In this document: piece after piece, positions 39,109 through 49,341 of the stretch
How positions within the stretch are numbered: position 1 is the first letter of the stretch
How the letters are laid out: each line of letters starts with the position of its first letter
Source of the DNA: Naumovozyma dairenensis CBS 421
Taxonomy: Eukaryota; Ascomycota; Saccharomycetes; Saccharomycetales; Saccharomycetaceae
DNA: 64,000 bases
Reading direction: 5' to 3'
Assembly: GCF_000227115.2 (NCBI RefSeq)
Contig: NC_016482.1
Location: 930,001-994,000, forward strand
The notes under the pieces: model-generated
What the model saw: only the letters and a program-made list of their open reading frames with translations
Told to the model about the DNA's origin: nothing
The model's database searches: none
Position numbers and translations under genes: made by a program

Positions 39109-41877
39109 ATGTCCGAAGCTCAAGATCCTAAATGGTTACGCAAGTTTTTGAAAGCCCAATATGTCGGGGTATATCAATTAAAGGACTCACAAGGTAATGA
39201 AATATATCATATTTTTGAAACATGTCCTCCAAAAAACGAGTACCCAGATTACTATGAGATGATTAAGAAACCTGTCTCTTTAAACACTTTGAAAAAAAGA
39301 GTGCCCCATTATAATGAGCCTCAGGAATTCGTTAGAGATATCGTTCAAATACAATGGAATGCCAAAACTTATAATACTAAGGATTCCATTATTTATGAAT
39401 ACGCTACCATTTTGGATAATTATATTAAAGAGGAAATAATACCTACTTTAAAGGAATATTTTTCAGAGGTTAGATATCCATATTTAGGACCATTACCTGA
39501 TCCAGCAGATGAACAAGAACAGCTAAAATACAAAAAAGAAGATGATGAACAGGCAATTCTAGAGGCCAAACCAATCGTAGAAGAAAAGAAGAAAAGGAAA
39601 AGAAGAACACGTAGAGAAATCGAGGAAGATGAAAGAAGACAAAGAAATATAAAGAATGGAATTATAGATCAACATGATACATCCATAGAACCAGAATCAA
39701 GACCAGCATCTAGATTGGGATCTGAAATGGATGAACCTCCTAATGGGAATAAAGTACCGAGATTGGATTCTTTGAAGAATTTCAGTGCATACTCTCCTAT
39801 GTCTGAACCACAATCACGTTCCACAACACCTCAAATAGAGGATAATTCACCGTATATCAGACCTTCTAAACCTAAGAGACATATCAAACGTGGGAGACCG
39901 CCCGTTATTGACTTACCTTATGTACAAAGAATTAAATTAGTTTTAAAAAATTTAAGAAGGGAAGTTGATGACACTGGAGCACCTATAACGCAAGATTTTA
40001 TGCGATTACCAGATGATCCAAGTTATAATACAGTGATACAATTCCCAATGTGTCTTGATGAAATAAAGAAGAAAATCAAAAAACGTGCATACAAAGATTT
40101 TGAATCCTTCCAATACGATTTCATTTTAATGGTGAGAAATTATAAATCGTTTTATAGAAGTAATCCAATAGCCATTGAAAAGGCAAATGATTTGGAAAAT
40201 AGATTTAATTTATTCGCTAAACAAGAGTTATCTAAACCAGATACAGATTATATGCCAGGGGGTGAACTAAGATTACCGTTGGATTCAGTGGAATATAATG
40301 GTGTCATGTATAATATCGGGGATTGGGTATTGATAAAAAATCCAAATGACCCTAATAAACCCATAATTGGACAAATCTTTAGATTTTGGAGTACCCCAAA
40401 TGGTGAAAAATGGTTAAACTCATGTTGGTATTATCGACCTGAACAAACGGTTCATAGAGTAGATAGGATATTCTATAAAAATGAAGTTATGAAGACTGGT
40501 CAATATAGAGATAATTTAATCCAAGACGTAGTGGGAAAATGTTTTGTGGTTCATTTTACAAGATTTCAACGTGGTAATCCCGTAGGGTATGAAGGTCCTC
40601 TTTTCGTTTGTGAATTTCGTTACAATGAAAGTGATAGGGCTTTCAACAAGATTAGAACTTGGAGAGCGTGTAACCCTGAAGAAATCCGTGATCAAGAGGA
40701 AATAACGACGCCCATTCCAGGAAGAAAATTCTTTAAATATCCATCGCCATTAAGACATTTATTACCACCCAATGCCACTGAACATGACCCTGTTCCAACT
40801 GCTACACCTGGTGTACAGAACGCTCCACCATTAATTGGGGCAGTATATTTAAGACCAAAACAAGAGCGCGATGATCTAGGTGAATATTCGACTTCTGATG
40901 ATTGTCCTCGTCATATTATTAGGCCAGGCGAAGCTCATAAACCAGGTATCATTGATATGGATACCGGGACAATATCATTTTCTTCAACAAATACATCGAT
41001 GCCAAAAATAAGTAGTTCGTCTATGACACATATATTAGAAGCCAGAGAACCTTCTGTTAGTTCAACTACACGAAATTTCAATAACGTACCACAACCGAAT
41101 AAAATGAATACAGAAGCGAATAACCATCCTTTACAATCATCCCTTGCGAACGTCTCGTCGTCGACTGTTATTTCACGGATCATGGGTAATGGACCTCTGA
41201 CAGTACAGAAATTGAAAATGATTGAAAACTTTAGACTAAGGCAACAAATAGATCAAAGGCAACAAATGAAAAAGGCACAAGCTTCAAAATATAACAAGAC
41301 TACAAATTTAGGAAATCTTATTGAACAAGTATCTAAAACTGATTCAACTCCAATATTGATTGATGCACCATCAACATATGTTCTCCCAGTGTCGATCACA
41401 AAGCATATTGAAGCTGTACAAAGAACTGATGATAATAATCATATAAGATTGGTTGAATCATCTAAGGATGAGACAAATATAACGAAAAATGAGAGAGGAA
41501 ACGTGTTATGGTTCAGAGGTCCAAGCATATCTATCAAAGAACGGTTATTCAATAGCGGAAATGAATATACACAGTCGCCCTTAAATAGATGGGTTAAGCA
41601 ATACAAAAGACAAAAACTTGATACTGTAAATACTACTAATTTAAATATGGATTTTGAAGAAGTTGAAGAATCAATTACGCAAGGCAAAACTGATGCTGAT
41701 GCTGATGCTGATGCTGATGCTGATGCTGATGCTACTAATGATGAAGATGACATTTCTTCTGATGAGGAGAGTACGTCGTTAACCTGTACCTATCCCCTGG
41801 GTTTACGTCCATCAACGGCATATATGGCAAGGAAATTAAGGCTATTTCAAGATACTATTAATAATCTGTCAAGTTGA
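39109..41877 (+). CDS. RSC1: RSC chromatin-remodelling subunit Rsc1/Rsc2
   Basis: Subunit of the RSC nucleosome remodeller. 922 aa (Rsc1 928, Rsc2 889). Bromodomain 1 covers about 15-115 (YQLKDSQGNEIYHIFETCPPKNEYPDYYEMIKKPVSL), an AT-hook KRGRPP is near 258, bromodomain 2 about 270-375, and the BAH domain about 390-540 (YNIGDWVLIKN, GQIFRFWST, WYYRPEQTVHRVDRIFYKNEVMKTG). A C-terminal YPLGLRPSTAYMARKLRLFQ block ends the protein. A (GATGCT)n run at 41692-41732 codes for alternating Asp-Ala. The ATG at 39109 is the first in frame. Confidence 0.95.
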   Translation: MSEAQDPKWLRKFLKAQYVGVYQLKDSQGNEIYHIFETCPPKNEYPDYYEMIKKPVSLNTLKKRVPHYNEPQEFVRDIVQIQWNAKTYNTKDSIIYEYATILDNYIKEEIIPTLKEYFSEVRYPYLGPLPDPADEQEQLKYKKEDDEQAILEAKPIVEEKKKRKRRTRREIEEDERRQRNIKNGIIDQHDTSIEPESRPASRLGSEMDEPPNGNKVPRLDSLKNFSAYSPMSEPQSRSTTPQIEDNSPYIRPSKPKRHIKRGRPPVIDLPYVQRIKLVLKNLRREVDDTGAPITQDFMRLPDDPSYNTVIQFPMCLDEIKKKIKKRAYKDFESFQYDFILMVRNYKSFYRSNPIAIEKANDLENRFNLFAKQELSKPDTDYMPGGELRLPLDSVEYNGVMYNIGDWVLIKNPNDPNKPIIGQIFRFWSTPNGEKWLNSCWYYRPEQTVHRVDRIFYKNEVMKTGQYRDNLIQDVVGKCFVVHFTRFQRGNPVGYEGPLFVCEFRYNESDRAFNKIRTWRACNPEEIRDQEEITTPIPGRKFFKYPSPLRHLLPPNATEHDPVPTATPGVQNAPPLIGAVYLRPKQERDDLGEYSTSDDCPRHIIRPGEAHKPGIIDMDTGTISFSSTNTSMPKISSSSMTHILEAREPSVSSTTRNFNNVPQPNKMNTEANNHPLQSSLANVSSSTVISRIMGNGPLTVQKLKMIENFRLRQQIDQRQQMKKAQASKYNKTTNLGNLIEQVSKTDSTPILIDAPSTYVLPVSITKHIEAVQRTDDNNHIRLVESSKDETNITKNERGNVLWFRGPSISIKERLFNSGNEYTQSPLNRWVKQYKRQKLDTVNTTNLNMDFEEVEESITQGKTDADADADADADADATNDEDDISSDEESTSLTCTYPLGLRPSTAYMARKLRLFQDTINNLSS
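41692..41732 (+). repeat. Hexanucleotide repeat in RSC1/2
   Basis: About seven GATGCT units encode an Asp-Ala repeat before the acidic TNDEDDISSDEES tail. Such in-frame microsatellites vary between strains. Confidence 0.85.
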
Positions 41878-42167
41878 TTATATTTAAATATAAATAACCT
41901 AAGCGGTTTTTTAATATACATATATATTGTAATATTAATATAGAATTAAATGTTTAACTCTTGGAGCCAGTTATACCATCATCATGGAATAACTTCTGGC
42001 GAACTTGACATGTACATCATTAAAGGGAACCCGTGAGTATGTTTAAATAAAGGACTATTACCAATGCCTCCATAAATAAAAAGATCTTTTTCAGTATAAG
42101 CCAGGTGCAAAATCTTCTAGAGTAGAGATGAATACTTGATTCTACGTATATAAAGGAGCAGTCCCAA

Positions 42168-42893
42168 TCATTTCGGGGACGCGTTGGTGATCAACATGTT
42201 CAGTAGATATGTGTTCCATTTATGCATTTTTAAAAAAATATTTTTGTCATTAGTCAATTCCACCAAATTCTTTGCGAGCTTCGATTTGTTTCCCCGTAGA
42301 TAATTACTCATGAGAGGACTGAGCCCATTAGTATGGTCCCGTTCATTGGATTGGTTTTTTAATTCCTTATTATGAGACTCATTTATGTGGTTAATCATCT
42401 TGAAAAATCCGCCTATTATAAAATTCCAATTGTTCGACAATATTTTCATTGCCGCATCACTATCTTTGGAATCGATGGTGAGTATGAAACAATACCTTCT
42501 TTCGTTCCCTCTAGCATTTGCATCATATAATTTGAATCCCATGATTAGATTTAAACCACGCAGTTGATCATAGAAAACCAATGGCATATTATCATAAACC
42601 ATAGTCTCTTCCGAAAAGCACCGTCTAATAATTGAATTCATTAGTTGATATCGTATTGAAGAGTATTGTGTGGTGACATAGCATTTCTCATCTAACGTGC
42701 TGCGCATTGACCGTATAGTTTCGTTACCTTGAGGAAAATGTAAGAGGCATGACTCACAATAAGAATCGATTGGATAATCTGGTAAAAGTAAATCATCGCT
42801 CCTGGCACCATTTTGACTAGATTGCGTTACTAGTAAAATCCGGGGACCATGTTTGTCACAAAAATGTGCCAGTGAAATTAAAATATTATCCAT
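42168..42893 (-). CDS. LST7: TORC1-regulating GAP subunit Lst7
   Basis: Folliculin-family protein; with Lst4 it forms a GAP for Gtr2 that signals amino acids to TORC1 at the vacuole. The 241 aa equal the family length in yeast (242). The N-terminal longin part begins NILISLAHFCDKHGPRILLVTQ, followed by the CESCLL...CYVTTQYSSIRYQLMNSIIRRCFSEE block. It ends shortly after the longin domain, like S. cerevisiae Lst7 and unlike longer folliculins. Position after RSC1 and before PEF1 matches YGR057C. Confidence 0.92.
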   Translation of the reverse strand: MDNILISLAHFCDKHGPRILLVTQSSQNGARSDDLLLPDYPIDSYCESCLLHFPQGNETIRSMRSTLDEKCYVTTQYSSIRYQLMNSIIRRCFSEETMVYDNMPLVFYDQLRGLNLIMGFKLYDANARGNERRYCFILTIDSKDSDAAMKILSNNWNFIIGGFFKMINHINESHNKELKNQSNERDHTNGLSPLMSNYLRGNKSKLAKNLVELTNDKNIFLKMHKWNTYLLNMLITNASPK

Positions 42894-43395
42894 TTTCTTT
42901 TATATTTGTTTCCTTTTAGCTCGTAAGCTATTTATAGCTATTTTTCCACTCTTGTGCCAAACAATTTGAACTTCCTGAGAAGAATGGACTTCGAAAAGAC
43001 TTATTTTAGATATTTAGGGTATGATACGAGCATTCATTAACGAAGAATGAAATGAGCAGTCTTTGATTCTAATTCTATTACCCTTAAAGCCTAAATGTGG
43101 ATTCCATTAACATGCACTGTCATGTAGATTATATTGAATTTTTCAATATTTTATAATTAGAGATGTTTAGTAATTTTTAGTCGATTCCCAAAAAATCGCG
43201 TAGCATAAACATGGACAATGAATAATAATGAATTTGACAGAAGATATGGACGTTCATAGTTGATCATAAAAATATCAAAATACACATTTACATTCACATT
43301 TGCACTTGCCGATTGACCGCATAAGACTCAATTTTATTCTTTGTTGCTCATACATCTTTATTGAAAAGAAGGCATTCGGAAAATTATTATATACG
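42894..43395. other. Divergent intergenic LST7 / PEF1
   Basis: AT-rich promoter DNA. The PEF1 frame is open from 43300 but begins with TTG there, so the ATG at 43396 is used. Nothing else seen. Confidence 0.5.
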
Positions 43396-44433
43396 ATGGG
43401 TAAGAAGAAGTTGAATTATGCTGCTGGAGATGACTTGCTTCTATTTGCTACTCCAAAGGAAGCAATGGAAGAAAGCAGACGCCGAATATTAGAGGATAAA
43501 ATAAGGAGACGACAAAGAGATGAAAGGATTACTTCTGCTCCTGTTGTTAATTCACCACATGAACAGACGCAACAACTACAACAAACCAACAGTCCACAGT
43601 TAATACAGCGGCAACCTTTGCAGTATAGGAATACTCAACCACTACCGGTGCATCAACATCACCCGCCCTTACCAAACCATCTACCACTTGGACAGCCGAA
43701 TGTGCGGTCTAACAGACCAATACCACCACCATCCAATATGTCACAAGTCCCAATTCTCGCACCTACAACTAATGAGTATGGTGGCCGCCCTATACACCAC
43801 GCTTTACCCTATGTGAGACATTCTTCATCTTCCCCAACAAGTAGAAAATCTCCAACTCCAGATGCTCCACATAGGGTGGCAAATGACCCCAACAAAGATG
43901 TTCAAATTGCTGTTCAATTGTTCAATAATCATGATATTAGGAAAAGAGGGCGTTTAACTGCAGAAGAGCTACAGAATTTATTACAGAATGATGATAATTC
44001 TAGATTTTGTATATCTTCCATTGATTCATTAATTAATTTATTTGGAGCAACAAGATTCGGGACAGTTAATCAACAAGAATTTGTCTCGCTATATAAAAGA
44101 GTAAAAATATGGAGAAAAGTATATGTAGATAATGATATCAATGGGAGTTGTACGATATCTTCAGCGGAATTCTATAATTCTCTACAACAATTAGAGTACT
44201 TGATACCCTTTGAGGTTTGTGAGAAGTTTTTCGATCAATTTGCCGAGTTTATTAATGAAAACAATTTTTCAAAAGAGTTGAAATTTGATAAATTTGTGGA
44301 AGCATTGGTTTGGTTATTAAGACTAACTAAGGTTTTCCGGAATTTTGATTCTGATCAAAATGGTATTGCCCAAGTTCATTATAAAGATTTTATTGAAATG
44401 ACTCTTTATCTTGGTCGTTTTTTACCTCATTGA
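43396..44433 (+). CDS. PEF1: Penta-EF-hand protein Pef1
   Basis: Calcium- and zinc-binding protein of the ALG-2/sorcin type, involved in polar bud growth and cation homeostasis. 345 aa (S. cerevisiae 335). It begins MGKKKLNYAAGDDLLLFATPKEAMEE, close to the yeast start. A Pro/Gln/His-rich linker covers about 50-155. The penta-EF region follows: AVQLFNNHDIRKRGRLTAEELQNLL, DNDINGSCTISSAEFYNSL (best-conserved loop) and FRNFDSDQNGIAQVHYKDFIE, ending TLYLGRFLPH. Confidence 0.95.
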   Translation: MGKKKLNYAAGDDLLLFATPKEAMEESRRRILEDKIRRRQRDERITSAPVVNSPHEQTQQLQQTNSPQLIQRQPLQYRNTQPLPVHQHHPPLPNHLPLGQPNVRSNRPIPPPSNMSQVPILAPTTNEYGGRPIHHALPYVRHSSSSPTSRKSPTPDAPHRVANDPNKDVQIAVQLFNNHDIRKRGRLTAEELQNLLQNDDNSRFCISSIDSLINLFGATRFGTVNQQEFVSLYKRVKIWRKVYVDNDINGSCTISSAEFYNSLQQLEYLIPFEVCEKFFDQFAEFINENNFSKELKFDKFVEALVWLLRLTKVFRNFDSDQNGIAQVHYKDFIEMTLYLGRFLPH

Positions 44434-44770
44434 AACATTGACGTATAGACTAAGTTTCTTCTGTACTGTTGTTCTCTCCTTCTTAGATTCTCTGTTTTTA
44501 AACATTATTATAGACATATAATATTATGCATTATATTACTACACATCGAGAGTTGTTATAGTTCGACAATTTGACAGTTGGGCCAACAGAATTAACAATT
44601 TTTGTGACGCGAACTTGCTGACTTTTAATTTAGAAAACGACACATTTAAAACTAGACAACATTAGACAAATTTGTGGTAATTTATTTTAAAGATTATTTT
44701 ACTCTTTTATTACTAACTTGGTTCCAAAACTAAAGGATTAGAAAGTAGCATTTGTTATATAAGGATCCAA
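44434..44770. promoter_or_regulatory. SPR3 promoter with middle-sporulation element
   Basis: TTTTGTGAC (44600-44608) is, on the minus strand, GTCACAAAA, a perfect Ndt80/Sum1 MSE (GNCRCAAAW), 165 bp before the SPR3 ATG. It overlaps GTGACGCG (44604-44611). Confidence 0.65.
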
Positions 44771-46309
44771 ATGAATACGCAATCTTTTGTAGAAAATGAT
44801 GATACTGACTGTCCACAAAACTTCCAAGACTATTTAACAGGGTTTTTCGAAATGAGAAAACTTAGGTTACTAAATGCAGAGCTGAACAACCCAACATCAA
44901 ACCAGAAACAAAATAAAACTAAGCTACTTCCTACAAAGAAAGATTACGTTTACCAAAAAATAATGCCTGGATATCATGTTGGAATTGATAATATACCAAA
45001 GCAGTTGGAAAGAATTACAAGAAATAAAGGAACAAATTTCAATCTTTTGGTGGCAGGCCAATCAGGAACTGGGAAAACAACTTTAGTAAACACATTATTT
45101 GGTCAGACAATTATAAATAATCAAGAAAATGAATCATTGACGTCTTGTTGCGGTATCAGTAAAAAAAAGATGATTATTGAAGCAGACGATACACAATTGA
45201 ACTTAACTATTATCGAAACACCATCTTATGGTAATAAAACAAATAATTCCATGTCTTGGATACCTTTAGTTAATTATGTTGATGAACAAATCAGATCGTA
45301 TATTTTTCAAGAAGAGCAGCCATATAGGGAACATTTGCAAGATAATAGGATTCATTGTTGTTTGTACCTTTTAGAGCCAAATCTTAGAAAATTAAACAAA
45401 CTAGACTTAATAACAATGAAAGAATTATCCAAAAGGGTCAACCTTATTCCAGTTATTAATAAAGTTGATATTTTGAATCCCAACATGTTAAAGGACTTGA
45501 AAATTCAAGTCAAATATACTTTAGATAACCGCGGCGTTTCCATTTGTCAATTCTTAACAGAATTTAATAACGAGAATGGAGTTGAATTTGATGATATAAG
45601 AACACAATATCCATTTGGTGTAATATCCTCGGACAAACAAATTTTAAATAACTCGGGTAAATTAGTTTTAGGAAGGAAGTATAAATGGGGGATCATTGAA
45701 GTTGACAACTCAGAGTTTTCAGATTTTCTTAAATTGAAACAATTTCTTATTAATGATTATATGGTTGATTTAGTAAAATCCACAGAAAGTTATTATGAAT
45801 CATGCCGTTCTGAGTTGTTGCAAACAAGAATTTTGAAAGCAAGAGATTATTCCAATTATAATGCAGAAGAGTACGATAAACAAGCAAGCTCCCCATTGAC
45901 TCCCATATCCATTCCACCAGATAGCCTAGAAGAGTTGAAAGAACTTGATTATGATGATATCGAAAATAATAAACTAAAAAATTATAAGTGTTATGAAATT
46001 TTTAACAAAAAGTTGATGGATAAAATATACATTGATTGGAGTCCGGAATTTATGGAGAGACAATTTTTATTTAAGAAAAAGTTTAATGAAATTATTAACC
46101 TTGAAGAAAAGAAATTCTTTAAGTGGGCACAGGCTTTAAAGAAAAAGCAGACTGTTTTGAATAAGGAAATAACAACAATGGCGAAGCAAGTTGAATTTCT
46201 TGAAGGAGAATGTCGTAATTTAGAGCGCATGGTTTTGGTAGACAAGAAAGGTGGGTTCTATTCCAACAACAGTTCAACAACCCTGGTTGGATTCCACTTC
46301 AAAAGATGA
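44771..46309 (+). CDS. SPR3: Sporulation septin Spr3
   Basis: Septin of the prospore membrane, expressed in middle sporulation. The 512 aa equal S. cerevisiae Spr3. The septin GTPase domain starts near 85, with P-loop GQSGTGKTT at 96-104, switch II ETPSYG where canonical GTPases have DTPG, and NKVD (about 229-232) in the place of the septin AKAD specificity motif. A coiled coil forms the C terminus (about 435-490: KKKFNEIINLEEKKFFKWAQALKKKQ). The altered switch II suggests poor GTP hydrolysis. Place and MSE support YGR059W. Confidence 0.93.
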   Translation: MNTQSFVENDDTDCPQNFQDYLTGFFEMRKLRLLNAELNNPTSNQKQNKTKLLPTKKDYVYQKIMPGYHVGIDNIPKQLERITRNKGTNFNLLVAGQSGTGKTTLVNTLFGQTIINNQENESLTSCCGISKKKMIIEADDTQLNLTIIETPSYGNKTNNSMSWIPLVNYVDEQIRSYIFQEEQPYREHLQDNRIHCCLYLLEPNLRKLNKLDLITMKELSKRVNLIPVINKVDILNPNMLKDLKIQVKYTLDNRGVSICQFLTEFNNENGVEFDDIRTQYPFGVISSDKQILNNSGKLVLGRKYKWGIIEVDNSEFSDFLKLKQFLINDYMVDLVKSTESYYESCRSELLQTRILKARDYSNYNAEEYDKQASSPLTPISIPPDSLEELKELDYDDIENNKLKNYKCYEIFNKKLMDKIYIDWSPEFMERQFLFKKKFNEIINLEEKKFFKWAQALKKKQTVLNKEITTMAKQVEFLEGECRNLERMVLVDKKGGFYSNNSSTTLVGFHFKR

Positions 46310-46772
46310 AGTGAGTGTTGCTATAGTTTATAATATCATTGCGTTAGTCTATAAATATATTAATTTGAACTTAATGAAAGGAAGTACCGTATTGTTAACA
46401 ATAAAAATTATATGTGACGTCGCATTCGGTTTACACAGAAAACCCTAATATCTTTCCGGATCTGTTACCCGGAGGGCAATGTGGAAAAATAAAAAATTGT
46501 AATTGTCGAAGAAAATTTTTAACATGTATAAAAAGACAAAGAGTAATCTACCATAGACCAAATTCAAATGGTATAGATTTATTGTTGTCTAAACGTTAGC
46601 AAGAAATTAGAAAATCCCACGAAAGGTAATTCGTTGTAAGAATGATAAGATAGACTAAGATCCGAAACCGAAAACAAATGTAAGTTCAAAAGGTTTCGAC
46701 TACATTAGGTTTGGGTCCATTATTCTTGTCTTTATTCTCAAAATACTTAACATTGCTTTTTAGTTTAAGATA

Positions 46773-46901
46773 CTTTTATTATAATGATGAATTTTTTGTT
46801 ATTGCATTTTTCTGGCATCTCTAATGTTAGGGTGAGGCGTTTAAGTACGATCCACTCGATGAATACACCATTGACTACATCTCTGAAATATATTATAAAA
46901 G
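46773..46901 (+). ncRNA. SNR48: C/D box snoRNA, snR48 homologue
   Basis: C box ATGATGA (46784-46790), D box CTGA (46883-46886) and a 7-bp terminal stem CTTTTAT (46773-46779) / ATAAAAG (46895-46901). The segment TTTTCTGGCATCTCTA (46808-46823) is complementary to 25S rRNA UAGAGGUGCCAGAAAA with a single G-U pair. This is the site of the snR48-directed 2'-O-methylations G2791 and G2793. If CTAA (46821-46824) acts as D', the fifth base upstream pairs with G2793. In S. cerevisiae SNR48 also lies between SPR3 and ERG25, as I recall. Ends are estimated from the stem. Confidence 0.9.
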
Positions 46902-47810
46902 CTTATCTTAAAAATTAATAGTACCACTATTGTTAGCAATATAGAATACGACTTCTTGCATCATTATTTTTTTAGTTATTTGTAACAGTAAGATCTATTT
47001 AATTCCTTTCAACAGTGAATCGGATAAATACCATTTTCACTACTTTTCTGCGAAGAACAGATAAGGATCTAAGATTCTACGGTATAAGAAGCAAAATCAT
47101 CACTTACCCAGATAAATACTCACTGTGCAAATTGGAAGTATTTTAAATATTGCCTTGTAAAGTACTTATTTGGGAAATACATCGAGTTAAAGTCGAGCTA
47201 GTTCTAAATAACTTGTTATGAAAAGCAAGGTTCACAATTTTGAAAGCTTATCTTATGTAGTTATTTTTAAATATGCTCCCCACCTTAAATATTCCTTTTA
47301 AATATCTGCTTAGTTAGGAAAGTGTATATTGGTGACTATCCAGTAGCTTAAACCAGATGCTCTTCAATACGAGACAGTTAATTAATTATGCATAACAAGA
47401 TATATCCTCAAGATTCTAGTACTAAAAAATTTCTGTTTTAGTAACAGTTTTCTAGTAATTTACCGAAGTATGTTAAATTAAAACATTAAATTAATAGCAA
47501 CGATGTTAATGGAGAGCTGTTAAGGGCAAATCAAAATCATGTTGCCTACTTCTTGCCTGCAGAAGGTCCCCCCATCATCCCTCTCTATATTATATTTTCT
47601 CTTACTAAATACGATATGTTTAGAATTACCCTGGAAAGCTATTGAATTGTGTCGTTATGTTAAGAAGAATAGACTATTATTCTAACTTCATAAGATGACA
47701 GTGACGTATTCTTCTCCGATATGTTCCTCAAATTTGTGACGCGCGGGAAAAGACGGAGTTAATGTTTTTATACTTGGCGGTTTTCTAAGGACCGATAAGA
47801 AGATAACAAC

Positions 47811-48136
47811 TATACGAGACCACGCCCCTCAATTAAACGAATGCAAAATGAGAGAACCTGCAGGATTTCTCAAGGTATTGATCTACTTTTGTGGGATAGT
47901 CGAATAAGCCCAGCATCCAAATGCAACTACTCCGTCGTTTCATTTCTTCGTTTGTCGCATAAAAAATGTGGGATCATATTTCGGATTTAGCTCGAGAAAA
48001 AACGTTTCCGAAACCAACAAAAAGTAATATTTGCCGCCCAAAGGGAACCTTTCTATGCAAAATGGCAGAAAAAATACTCAGAAGGCCTTCTTTGCCAAAA
48101 GAAATTTCCAGTTGCCTTTAAGATCTGTCTAAACGA
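47811..48136. promoter_or_regulatory. Sterol response elements of ERG25
   Basis: TATACGA (47811-47817) is the reverse complement of the Upc2/Ecm22 SRE TCGTATA. TAAACGA at 47834-47840 and 48130-48136 are reverse complements of the variant TCGTTTA. They lie 280-600 bp before ERG25, an enzyme of sterol synthesis. Confidence 0.5.
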
Positions 48137-48414
48137 ATTGTATTCTGCTCACCATAGTTTGCGTGCAATAGACAATGAAGAAAGAACGTTTAGAACTCTG
48201 TATCAAATAGCATTTGACACTAATTCTTATCTTGACTCGGATCATGACGTTAGCTCGTTTGTGCATTTGACCAGAAACATCCTTTATATTTTCTAATGAA
48301 CAGGACTTATATAAAGAACAAATCTATTGGAATTTATCATTCTTATTCCATATTGTATTTGAATCTTAATTCGATTTTTATATAAGGAAAAAATCAACTA
48401 TAAGATACATCATC

Positions 48415-49341
48415 ATGTCCTTAGTATTTAACAATGCCACACTAGTAGATCTAGTACGCACTGACACTTATGCAGGTACATTAAGAAATATTGCTCAAGC
48501 ACAACCAGCTTTGAATATTATGGAAAAATACTGGGCAGCTTGGTATACTTATATGAACAATGATATACTAGCGACAGGTTTAATGTTCTTTTTATTACAT
48601 GAATTTGTATATTTTTTCAGATGCTTACCATGGTTCATCATCGACCAAATCCCATATTTCAGAAGATGGAAGTTACAACCAACAAAAATTCCAAGCACAA
48701 AAGAACAATTATACTGTTTGAAAGCAGTTTTACTATCTCATTTCCTTGTTGAAGCTATCCCAATTTGGACTTTCCATCCAATGTGTCAAAAATTAGGTAT
48801 TAGCATTGAAGTCCCATTCCCATCCGTCAAAAGAATGACTTTAGAAATTATGTTATTCTTTGTGTTAGAAGATATGTGGCATTACTGGGGCCACCGTTTA
48901 TTCCATTACGGTGTCTTCTACAAATATATTCACAAGCAACATCACAGATATGCTGCTCCATTCGGTTTATCTGCTGAATATGCTCATCCCGTTGAAACAA
49001 TGACTTTAGGTTTCGGTACCGTCGGTATGCCAATCCTTTACGTCATGTACACTGGTCAATTACATCTTTTTACCTTATGTATTTGGATTACATTAAGATT
49101 ATTCCAAGCTGTCGATTCTCATTCTGGTTATGATTTCCCATTCTCATTGAATAAGTTCATGCCATTCTGGGCTGGCGCTGAACATCATGATTTACATCAT
49201 CACTACTTTATTGGTAATTACGCTTCTTCTTTCAGATGGTGGGATTTCTGTTTGGACACTGAAGCTGGTCCAGAAGCTAAACTAGCAAGAGAAGAAAGAA
49301 TGAAGAGAAAGGCTGAAACAGCCGCCAAGAAGAGATCTTAA
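48415..49341 (+). CDS. ERG25: C-4 methylsterol oxidase Erg25
   Basis: ER di-iron oxidase that starts removal of the two C-4 methyl groups in ergosterol synthesis, with Erg26/Erg27. The 308 aa compare with 309. The fatty-acid-hydroxylase His boxes are intact: HRLFH (160-164), HKQHH (173-177) and HHDLHH (257-262). Several membrane segments occur (for example 52-72, 108-122, 142-156, 200-232). The C terminus KKRS is a KKxx ER-retrieval signal. Codon bias is moderate to high. Confidence 0.97.
   Translation: MSLVFNNATLVDLVRTDTYAGTLRNIAQAQPALNIMEKYWAAWYTYMNNDILATGLMFFLLHEFVYFFRCLPWFIIDQIPYFRRWKLQPTKIPSTKEQLYCLKAVLLSHFLVEAIPIWTFHPMCQKLGISIEVPFPSVKRMTLEIMLFFVLEDMWHYWGHRLFHYGVFYKYIHKQHHRYAAPFGLSAEYAHPVETMTLGFGTVGMPILYVMYTGQLHLFTLCIWITLRLFQAVDSHSGYDFPFSLNKFMPFWAGAEHHDLHHHYFIGNYASSFRWWDFCLDTEAGPEAKLAREERMKRKAETAAKKRS

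Larger units (their letters stand above)
46310..48414. other. Intergenic SPR3-ERG25 with snR48
   Basis: 2.1 kb. The first part holds the snR48 gene and its promoter (Tbf1 ACCCTAA 46442-46448, Reb1 TTACCCG 46465-46471, TATAAAAA 46527-46534). The second part is the ERG25 promoter. Frames at 46251-46448 and 46414-46599 overlap the snoRNA promoter and are not credited. Confidence 0.7.

Noticed and set aside
43300..43395. N-terminal extension of PEF1
   Set aside because: Starts with TTG; the ATG at 43396 matches the S. cerevisiae N terminus.
46414..46599. 61-aa frame before snR48
   Set aside because: Overlaps the Tbf1/Reb1/TATA elements of the snoRNA promoter and has no similarity.
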